From Candidatus Neoanaerotignum tabaqchaliae (GTDB lineage Bacteria; Bacillota; Clostridia; Lachnospirales; Anaerotignaceae): a DNA stretch of 12,013 nt. Positions 6,419 through 12,013 of the stretch are shown here, piece after piece. The notes beneath the pieces are model-generated. The model did not search any database. It had not been told where the DNA came from and was given only the letters and a program-made list of their open reading frames with translations. The stretch covers positions 1 to 12,013 of the forward strand of contig CAJFUS010000050.1 of NCBI GenBank assembly GCA_904420235.1, written 5' to 3'. The position numbers were made by a program, and so were the translations under genes. How positions within the stretch are numbered: the first letter of the stretch is position 1; the number at the start of each line of letters is the position of its first letter.

Positions 6419-8260
6419 TCACTCAGCCGCCTGCTGCGCTCTGTTTCTTGCCTTTTTCCTCTGCTGTGAGTCAAGTATTCTTTTGCGCATTCTAAGGCTT
6501 TTTGGAGTAACCTCAACAAGTTCGTCATCAGCTATAAACTCAAGGCACTGCTCAAGACTCATTTCAATAGGAGGAACAAGCTTAAGAGCCTCGTCCGACG
6601 CTGATGTTCTCATGTTCGTAAGCTGTTTCTTTTTGCAAACGTTAACTTCCATATCGTCGGCTCTTGAGTTTTTACCAACTATCATTCCCGCGTAAACTTT
6701 AACTCCGGCGCCTATAAATAAGCTGCCTCTGTCTTGGGCGTTAAAAAGACCATAGGCTACAGCCTCTCCACTCTCGAAAGCTATAAGCGAACCCTGCGAA
6801 CGTTTGGCTATTTCTCCCTTATATGGCTCATAGCCTGAGAAAACCGAGTTCATTATGCCGTTTCCCTTTGTATCCGTAAGGAACTCGTTTTTATATCCTA
6901 TAAGTCCTCTTGAAGGTATTGAGAATACAAGTCTTGTGTATCCTCCCTTTGACGGATACATATCTGTCATTTCGCCTTTTCTTGAGCCAAGTTTTTCTAT
7001 TACGCTTCCAACAAATTCTTCCGGAACATCAATATATACCTTTTCCATAGGCTCGCATTTTTCGCCGTCTATTTCTTTATAAAGAACCTGTGGCTTAGCA
7101 ACCTGGAATTCAAAGCCTTCCCTTCTCATTGTCTCAATAAGTATTGAAAGATGGAGCTCGCCTCTTCCAGAAACCTTGAAAGCTTCTGTTGTTTCTGTGT
7201 CCTCAACCCTAAGGCTTACGTCAGTGTTAAGCTCTTTATAAAGCCTGTCCCTTAAATGACGGCTTGTAACAAATTTTCCTTCTGTTCCGGCAAATGGACT
7301 ATCATTTACGGAAAATGTCATGGCTATTGTAGGCTCGGATATTTTAACAAAATGCAGTGGCTCCGGCTTTTCAGGAGAACATATTGTGTCGCCTATGTGT
7401 ATGTCGGATATTCCGCTTATGGCTACAATATCGCCGAAATAAGCCTCCTTAACCTCTACTCTTTCAAGGCCTTCATATACATAAAGCTTACTTATTTTAA
7501 CTTTCTCATTTTTCTCAGGGTCATGTATATTAACAATTACACAGTCATCGTTAACATGTATGGCGCCGTTTTCTATTTTGCCTATGCCGATTCTTCCAAC
7601 ATACTCATTATAGTCTATTGTTGTTATAAGTGATTGCAGCGGAGCGTTTATGTCTCCCTCTGGCGCAGGTATATGGTTTATAATAGTCTCAAAAAGGCAC
7701 TTCATGTCCTTTCCTGGAACATCGGGGTCAAGAGTTGCCACGCCGTTTCTGGCCGAGGCAAAAACAAACGGCGAGTCAAGCTGTTCGTCACTGGCGTCAA
7801 GCTCCATAAAAAGCTCAAGAACCTCGTCAACAACCTCTTTGCATCTTGCTTCAGGCCTGTCCATTTTGTTTACGCAAACAACAACCGGAAGGTCCAGCTC
7901 AAGGGCTTTTCTAAGAACAAACCTTGTTTGAGGCATAGGACCTTCAAAGGCGTCAACAACAAGCACAACGCCGTTAACCATTTTAAGCACACGCTCAACT
8001 TCGCCGCCGAAATCAGCGTGCCCGGGTGTGTCAACTATATTTATTTTACAGTCACCATAATGAACAGATGTATTTTTTGAAAGTATAGTTATGCCTCTTT
8101 CCCTCTCAATGTCTCCAGAGTCCATAACCCTTTCCTGAACAACCTGATTTGAGCGGAATGTGCCGCTTTGTTTAAGAAGCTCGTCAACAAGCGTTGTTTT
8201 GCCGTGGTCTACGTGAGCTATTATAGCCACATTGCGAATGTCGTTTCTTTTTTCTGCCAT
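6419..8260 (-). CDS. typA: Ribosome-associated translational GTPase TypA/BipA
   Basis: This is a complete 613-residue TypA/BipA, a translation-factor GTPase that binds the ribosome and helps 50S assembly and growth under stress such as cold. The G domain is at the N terminus: G1 AHVDHGKTT at 15-23, G2 RERGITI at 53-59, G3 DTPGH at 77-81, G4 NKMD at 131-134 and G5 SAR at 169-171. EF-G-like domains II, III and V follow, then the TypA-specific C-terminal domain with conserved YGLFNAQDRG and TNMRTS, ending in a basic tail (RKRILDSQQRKKARNRAQQ). The length is typical for the family. The ATG at 8260-8258 has GGGAG about 10 nt upstream. The gene is followed after 29 nt by the flippase gene. The neighbouring cold-shock gene is a separate unit. 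Confidence 0.98.
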   Translation of the reverse strand: MAEKRNDIRNVAIIAHVDHGKTTLVDELLKQSGTFRSNQVVQERVMDSGDIERERGITILSKNTSVHYGDCKINIVDTPGHADFGGEVERVLKMVNGVVLVVDAFEGPMPQTRFVLRKALELDLPVVVCVNKMDRPEARCKEVVDEVLELFMELDASDEQLDSPFVFASARNGVATLDPDVPGKDMKCLFETIINHIPAPEGDINAPLQSLITTIDYNEYVGRIGIGKIENGAIHVNDDCVIVNIHDPEKNEKVKISKLYVYEGLERVEVKEAYFGDIVAISGISDIHIGDTICSPEKPEPLHFVKISEPTIAMTFSVNDSPFAGTEGKFVTSRHLRDRLYKELNTDVSLRVEDTETTEAFKVSGRGELHLSILIETMRREGFEFQVAKPQVLYKEIDGEKCEPMEKVYIDVPEEFVGSVIEKLGSRKGEMTDMYPSKGGYTRLVFSIPSRGLIGYKNEFLTDTKGNGIMNSVFSGYEPYKGEIAKRSQGSLIAFESGEAVAYGLFNAQDRGSLFIGAGVKVYAGMIVGKNSRADDMEVNVCKKKQLTNMRTSASDEALKLVPPIEMSLEQCLEFIADDELVEVTPKSLRMRKRILDSQQRKKARNRAQQAAE

Positions 8261-8316
8261 ACTAAAATTACTCCCAACATTAATCTTTATTAATACAATT
8301 ACTAACTAACCAAAGT

Positions 8317-8345
8317 ATTTTACCATAATAGAAAAATATTATCAA
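8317..8345 (-). promoter_or_regulatory. Sigma-A-type promoter of typA-flippase
   Basis: TTGATA (8340-8345), a 17-bp spacer and TAAAAT (8317-8322) lie on the minus strand, about 55 nt upstream of the typA ATG. The terminator of the cold-shock gene at 8402-8428 isolates this promoter from upstream transcription. Confidence 0.65.
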
Positions 8346-8401
8346 ATCTATTTGCAAAAAAGTTACAAAAACGGACATATAAATTTTCATATTTACGCAC
8401 G

Positions 8402-8428
8402 AAAAAGCCTTCCCGTTTGGGAAGGCTT
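8402..8428 (-). terminator. Rho-independent terminator after the cold-shock gene
   Basis: AAGCCTTCCC (8405-8414) and GGGAAGGCTT (8419-8428) form a perfect 10-bp GC-rich stem with a 4-nt loop. On the minus strand it is followed by T residues (8402-8406). It lies 70 nt after the csp stop codon. The adjacent A-rich stretch means it might also stop plus-strand transcription weakly. Confidence 0.93.
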
Positions 8429-8498
8429 CAGTGTTTCTATAATCCGTTATCTATATATCAAATGCCAAAATTGTACAGTTGACTATATTGCTAATCGA

Positions 8499-8699
8499 TT
8501 ATATACGTACTACGTTCGCAGCCTGTGGTCCTTTAGCGCCCTGAACAACTTCGAATTCTACTGCCTGGCCCTCTTCAAGTGTTTTGTAACCGTCAGCCTG
8601 AATAGCTGAGAAATGTACAAAAACATCATCTTCGCCTTCAACAGAAATAAATCCGAAACCTTTTTCCGCGTTGAACCACTTTACTGTACCTTTTTTCAT
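8499..8699 (-). CDS. csp: CspA-family cold-shock protein
   Basis: This is a 66-residue single cold-shock domain, the usual length. It binds single-stranded RNA and DNA and acts as an RNA chaperone. RNP1 is KGFGFI at 13-18 and RNP2 is VFVHF at 26-30. The opening MKKGTVKWFN is the family hallmark. The ATG at 8699-8697 is set by GGAGG 8 nt upstream; a longer in-frame extension to 8744 would cover the predicted transcription start and is not real. The gene forms its own unit between the promoter at 8750-8778 and the terminator at 8402-8428. The 5' leader is only about 45 nt, so there is little room for the long thermosensing leader of E. coli cspA. Confidence 0.97.
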   Translation of the reverse strand: MKKGTVKWFNAEKGFGFISVEGEDDVFVHFSAIQADGYKTLEEGQAVEFEVVQGAKGPQAANVVRI

Positions 8700-8749
8700 T
8701 GAAAAATCCTCCTGCCATAAAAACAAAATAATTATTTGGAACAATTACA

Positions 8750-8778
8750 AGAATATCACAGTTTCCAAAGAGTGTCAA
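8750..8778 (-). promoter_or_regulatory. Strong sigma-A promoter of the cold-shock gene
   Basis: A perfect TTGACA (8773-8778), a 17-bp spacer and TATTCT (8750-8755) lie on the minus strand. The -35 box lies about 40 nt beyond the stop of the ispD-rnhA gene. I see no hairpin terminator between that gene and this promoter, so readthrough from the carD operon into csp is possible. Confidence 0.82.
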
Positions 8779-8816
8779 CTATTTTTATTTATTTTAGAGC
8801 CATATTTTAGTTACCT

Positions 8817-10037
8817 TTAACAACCATAACCCTCATCTTTAAACAATTTTTGACATGTAATGGCGTTTCTTGCCAGTTCATCGCATCTTTCATTCTCCAC
8901 ATTGTCGGCATGGCCTTTAACCCATATAAAATTAACGTTATGTTTTTTCAAAAGCTCGGAAAGCCTTATCCATAAATCACTGTTCAGCGCCTTTTCGGTT
9001 TTTGTACGCATCCAGCCGTTTTTTTCCCATTTTTTCATCCAACCCTTGCTTACGGCGTCAACTACATATTTTGAGTCGCTGTATAAATCAACGTCGCATG
9101 GCTCCTTAAGCATAGAGAGAGATTCTATAACAGAGAGCAGTTCCATACGGTTGTTTGTTGTAAGCTCATATCCTGCTGATATTTCCCTTCTTTTTCCATT
9201 ATAAATCAAAACAGCCCCATACCCTCCTTTGCCGGGATTTCCTGAACAGGCACCGTCAGTATATATGTCAAGTTTTCTTCTTTTTTGTACGGGACCGCTT
9301 TTTTCATTTAAAAAAGCCGCTTTTTTTGTATTGATTTTTAATGTTTCGTTGTCCTTTTCCGCTATGGCCTTGACAAAAGGCAAATCCTCCGGCGTTGTTA
9401 TTTTTATGTTGTTATAGCTTCCCATAACAATTTTGACTTTAACCCCGCTAAGCTCCGCCGCAGAGGCATCATCAGTAATGAATTCATTTTCTCTCATGTT
9501 GTCGTAAGCTTTTTTTATTACGTCATATCTGAATGCCTGAGGAGTTTGCACAGCCCAAAGTTCATCTCTTTTAAGAGTTTCCGCCGCAAATCCTTCTCTG
9601 TCGGCTCTTTTAATGGTGTCCTTAACGGGAACGGCAGGCACGCAGGCGCCGCTTTCTAAAACCTCGTCAAAAACACGTTTTATTGTTTCATGGTCAACAA
9701 ACGGTCTTGCGCCGTCGTGTATCATAACATATTCACATTTATCATCAAGCTCTTTAAGACCGTTGTAAACGGAATTTTGTCTTTCCTTGCCCCCTAAAAT
9801 AATTGAAAATCCGCAATTTGGCCTAAATCCGTCAAATGTTTTCCTGCAATGAGTTATATTCTCTTTAGAAGACACAACAACAATGTTATCAATAAATTCG
9901 CACATGGCGAATTTTTTAACACTTCTTTCAATAACACTCATGCCGCCTATATTTATAAACTGCTTGTCAATTCCCGAGCCCATGCGTTTTCCGCTGCCGG
10001 CAGCCACTATTATAACAGCGCATTTGTCATTATTCAT
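8817..10037 (-). CDS. ispD-rnhA: Fusion of IspD (MEP cytidylyltransferase) with ribonuclease HI
   Basis: One 406-residue frame joins two complete enzymes. Residues 1 to about 226 are IspD, which makes CDP-methylerythritol from CTP and MEP in the non-mevalonate isoprenoid pathway. Visible motifs are AAGSGKRMG at 12-20, Lys25, HDGARPF at 107-113, VKDTIK at 138-143, TPQAF at 165-169, TDDAS at 188-192 and TTPEDL at 214-219. A charged linker (about 227-254) leads into RNase HI at about 255-400, which cuts RNA in RNA-DNA hybrids. Its catalytic set is present: Asp261 (YTDGACSGNPG), Glu299 (NNRMEL), Asp321 (SDSKY), His376 (VKGHA) and Asp386 (CDELAR). The ATG at 10037 has GGAGG at 10045-10049. No start with a ribosome-binding site in the right frame precedes the RNase H half. 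The linker contains several homopolymer runs. No ispF follows. The domain calls are firm; the functional reason for the fusion is unknown. Confidence 0.93.
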   Translation of the reverse strand: MNNDKCAVIIVAAGSGKRMGSGIDKQFINIGGMSVIERSVKKFAMCEFIDNIVVVSSKENITHCRKTFDGFRPNCGFSIILGGKERQNSVYNGLKELDDKCEYVMIHDGARPFVDHETIKRVFDEVLESGACVPAVPVKDTIKRADREGFAAETLKRDELWAVQTPQAFRYDVIKKAYDNMRENEFITDDASAAELSGVKVKIVMGSYNNIKITTPEDLPFVKAIAEKDNETLKINTKKAAFLNEKSGPVQKRRKLDIYTDGACSGNPGKGGYGAVLIYNGKRREISAGYELTTNNRMELLSVIESLSMLKEPCDVDLYSDSKYVVDAVSKGWMKKWEKNGWMRTKTEKALNSDLWIRLSELLKKHNVNFIWVKGHADNVENERCDELARNAITCQKLFKDEGYGC

Positions 10038-10049
10038 TCAAAATCCTCC

Positions 10050-10085
10050 AAAAAACAGCCTGTACCCATTTTAAGGATACAGGCT
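10050..10085 (-). terminator. Terminator-like hairpin touching the ispD ribosome-binding site
   Basis: AGCCTGTACCC (10057-10067) and GGATACAGGCT (10075-10085) form an 11-bp stem with a 7-nt loop. The one non-Watson-Crick pair is a U-G wobble in minus-strand RNA. The minus-strand T-tract (10050-10055) is followed at once by the GGAGG (10045-10049) of ispD-rnhA. It starts 5 nt after the yacL-like stop. It has the form of a rho-independent terminator, yet no promoter fits between it and the next gene. Confidence 0.8.
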
Positions 10086-10090
10086 AAGAA

Positions 10091-11152
10091 TTAATCCTTT
10101 TTCTTTCCGAATATCATTCTTCCGGCGGCCGTTTGAAGCACGCTTGTTACCGTAATATCTATTGTTTCGCCTATAAATTTGTTTCCGCCGTCAACAACTA
10201 TCATTGTTCCGTCGTTAAGATAGGCTATTCCCTGCCCATGTTCTTTTCCGCTTTTAATTATCGTAACTTTCATTTCTTCTCCGGGAAGAACAACCGGTTT
10301 TATGGCGTTTGACAGTTCGTTTATGTTAAGAACTTTAACACCTTGAAATTCCGCAACTTTATTAAGATTAAAATCGTTTGTAACAACAAAGGCGTCTAAC
10401 TTTTCAGCCATTTTAAGCAGCTTAGAATCAACCTCCAACGGCTCCTTTATGTTATAGTCAACTATTTCAACACTTACGGCAAGCTGCTTTTGTATTTCGT
10501 TAAGTATGTCAAGTCCGCGTCGTCCCCTGTTCCTTTTAAGGGAATCCGCTGAGTCAGCTATGTGCCTAAGCTCTTCAAGAACAAAGTTGGGTATTATTAT
10601 TTTGCCTTCAATAAATCCGGTTTTAAGCAAGTCAAGTATACGGCCATCAATAATTACGCTTGTGTCAAGTATTTTCGGCTTCCCATATGTATAATTTTTG
10701 CCTGCAAGCCTTGCTCCCTGAAGTATTCCGCCGAAGTCGTCTATTTCGTCTTTTTTGTTTCGGGCAACTTTATATCCTAAAACGGCGAAAACTATATTTA
10801 AAAGTATTATTATAAAAGAACCTATAATTCCATATTTGCTTACCGGTATGCCCACAAGATTTGCTATAACAAGTCCCACAATTATTCCAAAAATGCTTGC
10901 CAAAAGCTCTTTAAGGCTCATTTTTGACAGTTTAGCCGTTGTTTTATCCATTTTATTTATAATGGCTTCGCTTATTATATGCGAGAACATAAAGAAAAAG
11001 ACAACGCCAAGCAAAATACCGCATATTATATATGAGTATGATGGTATAACGTCCCCTATTTTATTATAATAAGCCCAATATATTTCTCTTAGGGCAAAAC
11101 ATACAGCTAATGTAAAAATTAAGCTTTCAATAACCTCAAAAAGTCTTTTAAT
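10091..11152 (-). CDS. yacL: Membrane-anchored PIN/TRAM-domain protein, YacL type, with probable ATT start
   Basis: Read from an ATT at 11152-11150 the protein has 353 residues, close to Bacillus YacL (about 366). Four hydrophobic segments at the N terminus (near 10-28, 40-60, 82-100 and 105-128) anchor it in the membrane. A PIN nuclease-fold domain follows (about 160-276) with acidic residues Asp163 and Asp169 (LDTSVIIDGR), Asp242 and Asp260 (VTNDFNLN). A TRAM domain (about 289-349) follows that and may bind RNA. The cellular role of YacL is not settled; a membrane-bound RNase or RNA-binding function is plausible. The first conventional start in frame (TTG at 11014) would remove the first membrane segment and has no good ribosome-binding site. 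The gene lies in the carD-yacL-ispD order common in Clostridia. ATT is unusual, so the start is less certain than the gene. Confidence 0.82.
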   Translation of the reverse strand: MKRLFEVIESLIFTLAVCFALREIYWAYYNKIGDVIPSYSYIICGILLGVVFFFMFSHIISEAIINKMDKTTAKLSKMSLKELLASIFGIIVGLVIANLVGIPVSKYGIIGSFIIILLNIVFAVLGYKVARNKKDEIDDFGGILQGARLAGKNYTYGKPKILDTSVIIDGRILDLLKTGFIEGKIIIPNFVLEELRHIADSADSLKRNRGRRGLDILNEIQKQLAVSVEIVDYNIKEPLEVDSKLLKMAEKLDAFVVTNDFNLNKVAEFQGVKVLNINELSNAIKPVVLPGEEMKVTIIKSGKEHGQGIAYLNDGTMIVVDGGNKFIGETIDITVTSVLQTAAGRMIFGKKKD

Positions 11153-11161
11153 TTTAACCGA

Positions 11162-11169
11162 CCCCCTTT
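11162..11169 (-). promoter_or_regulatory. Ribosome-binding site that points to the ATT start of the yacL-like gene
   Basis: AAAGGGGG on the minus strand differs from AAGGAGG at one position. It ends 9 nt before the ATT at 11152-11150. No ATG, GTG or TTG in the coding frame occurs between this site and the TTG at 11014, 138 nt downstream. An in-frame stop lies just upstream of the site, so translation must begin in this interval if the whole conserved frame is made. Confidence 0.6.
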
Positions 11170-11179
11170 CTTTATTTTT

Positions 11180-11218
11180 TATTTAATAAAATCCGGATAC
11201 ATAAAAAAATGTATCCGG
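11180..11218 (-). terminator. Terminator-like hairpin between carD and the yacL-like gene
   Basis: CCGGATACAT (11193-11202) and ATGTATCCGG (11209-11218) form a perfect 10-bp stem with a 6-nt loop. On the minus strand the tail is ATTTTATT, weaker than a full U-tract. It begins 11 nt after the carD stop and ends only about 25 nt before the ribosome-binding site of the next gene, which leaves no room for a promoter. It may attenuate the operon or protect the 3' end of the carD message. Confidence 0.62.
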
Positions 11219-11229
11219 TTATTATAATA

Positions 11230-11709
11230 TCAGCAAAACAGTTCGTGCGCAAGATATTCTTCTGCCTTATCTTTCGCCATTTTCTTTGAAAAAACGACCT
11301 CGCTCAACACAATTTGTCTTGCGTTGTTAAACATTTTTTTCTCAGCGCCCGAAAGACCTCGCTCTCTTTCTCTAAGGCACAGGCTTCTTGCAACTTCTGC
11401 AACTTCATATATGCCTCCCGTGCGTATTTTCTCAAGATTTTCTTTATATCTTATGTTCCAGTTAGACTGCATTTTTGTTTCGGTATTAGCCGCTTTTTTT
11501 ATTGCATTTGAAATTTCCTCATCGCTTGATACAGGCCGTATGCCTATTTTCTCAGCCTTCGACACGCCAACCTTAATTTTAAGATTTCCGTTTGGTATAC
11601 GTATAATATAATGCTTCTGTTCAAGGCCGTCAACAATGTCGCTTTCAATAAACTCTACCACTCCGGCGCCATACATGGGGTAAACAATTTCAGCTCCCTT
11701 TTCAAACAT
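11230..11709 (-). CDS. carD: CarD-family transcription factor
   Basis: The 159-residue protein is the usual length of bacterial CarD, which binds the RNA polymerase beta subunit and stabilises the open complex, notably at rRNA and growth-related promoters. The N-terminal CarD/TRCF interaction domain (about 1-60) shows the characteristic opening FEKGAEIVYPMYGAGVVE and the KIKVGVSKAEKIGIRPV segment. The rest is a helical DNA-binding domain with the family's MQSNWNIRYKENLEKIRTG and ERERGLSGAEKKMFNNARQIV stretches. The ATG at 11709-11707 has AAGGAAGTG about 8 nt upstream. It is the first gene of an operon with the yacL-like gene and ispD-rnhA. Two tandem promoters lie upstream, followed by a leader of at least about 115 nt without clear structure. 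Confidence 0.95.
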   Translation of the reverse strand: MFEKGAEIVYPMYGAGVVEFIESDIVDGLEQKHYIIRIPNGNLKIKVGVSKAEKIGIRPVSSDEEISNAIKKAANTETKMQSNWNIRYKENLEKIRTGGIYEVAEVARSLCLRERERGLSGAEKKMFNNARQIVLSEVVFSKKMAKDKAEEYLAHELFC

Positions 11710-11831
11710 TCAGACACTTCCTTTTCAGCACACTCAAACAACATATCCTTTTATTAATTAGCGTTTCCAGAAATGAGAAAAAAATACCAATATAATAATA
11801 AAATAACCATAAATAACCTTTATAGTTACTT

Positions 11832-11860
11832 ATTATAACATAACTTTTTGTTTAAATCAA
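11832..11860 (-). promoter_or_regulatory. carD promoter, proximal
   Basis: TTGATT (11855-11860), a 17-bp spacer and a perfect TATAAT (11832-11837) lie on the minus strand. The start would be about 115 nt upstream of the carD ATG. It lies immediately downstream of the distal promoter, so one polymerase would occlude the other. Confidence 0.65.
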
Positions 11861-11867
11861 AATTTTT

Positions 11868-11896
11868 ATTTTACCAATCTTAAAATTATATGTCAA
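11868..11896 (-). promoter_or_regulatory. carD promoter, distal
   Basis: A perfect TTGACA (11891-11896), a 17-bp spacer and TAAAAT (11868-11873) lie on the minus strand. Its -35 box is about 30 bp from the probable end of the insertion sequence to the right. Confidence 0.65.
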
Positions 11897-11926
11897 TGGT
11901 TTAGCTATACTAAAAAAATACATAAT

Positions 11927-11947
11927 TGTAGGTTTGTCAAACATATG
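11927..11947. repeat. Possible terminal repeat of the insertion sequence
   Basis: Directly after the transposase stop lies a short palindrome, GTTTG at 11932-11936 and CAAAC at 11938-11942. It sits inside a stretch that begins TGTAGG on the plus strand. Many insertion sequences end with TGT a short distance from the transposase stop, so 11927 is a candidate outer end. The matching left repeat and any target duplication are outside the window, so this is unproven. Confidence 0.35.
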
Positions 11948-12013
11948 TTACACAGACTGCAAATAATCCTTAAGTACCTGATAAGGCGTTTTCCAGCCTA
12001 ATGGCCGCATGGG
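11948..12013 (-). CDS. 3' end of an insertion-sequence transposase (integrase-core DDE type), partial
   Basis: Only the last 21 codons and the stop (TAA at 11950-11948) are inside the window; the rest lies beyond the right edge. The peptide PMRPLGWKTPYQVL and then KDYLQSV resembles the C-terminal tail of DDE transposases with an rve/integrase core (IS3, IS30, IS481 and relatives), where a 'RP..LG.KTP..V' segment follows the catalytic glutamate. The family cannot be fixed from so little. Whether the element is intact or a remnant is unknown. It lies in the same orientation as carD and directly upstream of its promoters. Confidence 0.7.
   Translation of the reverse strand, partial: PMRPLGWKTPYQVLKDYLQSV

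Noticed and set aside
7256..8080. Two adjacent long plus-strand frames (125 and 148 codons)
   Set aside because: Both are antisense to the G domain and domain II of typA, whose protein motifs are unmistakable; their compositions look like reversed typA codons.
8499..8744. Longer cold-shock protein starting at 8744
   Set aside because: The extra 15 residues are not part of the family and begin at the predicted transcription start; ATG 8699 has GGAGG and the conserved MKKGTVKWFN start.
11630..11744. Small frame starting at the ATG at 11744-11742 and overlapping the carD start in another frame
   Set aside because: About 29 codons; the possible AAAGGA is only one or two bases from the ATG, too close for good initiation, and the overlap with carD leaves no support for a real peptide.

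Overview
The window looks like chromosomal DNA of a low-GC, probably spore-forming Firmicute of class Clostridia, perhaps near the Lachnospirales (inference). The grounds are AT-rich intergenic DNA, strong Shine-Dalgarno sites, several TTG starts, ClpC, a CarD/PIN-TRAM/IspD gene order, a SpoVB/YtgP-type flippase and a BofC-like gene behind a sigma-G-type promoter. Every gene I can support lies on the minus strand, so transcription runs from high to low coordinates. I found no rRNA, tRNA, CRISPR array or prophage.

Layout in order of transcription. At the right edge (11948-12013) is the 3' end of an insertion-sequence transposase. Its terminus lies just upstream of two well-formed tandem promoters for carD (11230-11709). 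Next comes a membrane PIN/TRAM protein of the YacL type (10091-11152), which probably starts at a non-canonical ATT. Then comes the main oddity: one reading frame (8817-10037) joining the isoprenoid enzyme IspD to a complete RNase HI, with both sets of catalytic residues present. Terminator-like hairpins sit between carD and yacL and between yacL and ispD-rnhA. The second runs directly into the ispD ribosome-binding site.

A cold-shock gene (8499-8699) has its own near-consensus promoter and a strong terminator. typA/bipA (6419-8260) and a MurJ/SpoVB-like lipid-linked oligosaccharide flippase (4773-6389) form a tight pair behind a promoter at 8317-8345. A BofC-like membrane-anchored protein (4082-4657) is a single-gene unit with a sigma-G consensus promoter and a terminator.

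A cytoplasmic GH13 maltodextrin hydrolase (1793-3802) and an RluA-family pseudouridine synthase (1138-1803) overlap and share a promoter. Finally, clpC (912 to beyond the left edge) lacks the usual ctsR-mcsA-mcsB genes directly upstream. It appears to be served by an extended -10 promoter whose transcript would start just before a terminator-like hairpin.

Most genes are housekeeping genes: protein quality control, translation and ribosome assembly, envelope precursor export, isoprenoid synthesis and global transcription control. The most unusual items are the IspD-RNase HI fusion, the ATT start with its extra N-terminal membrane segment, the hairpins abutting translation or transcription start sites, and the sigma-G promoter. 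I see no undescribed multi-gene defence or mobile system here.
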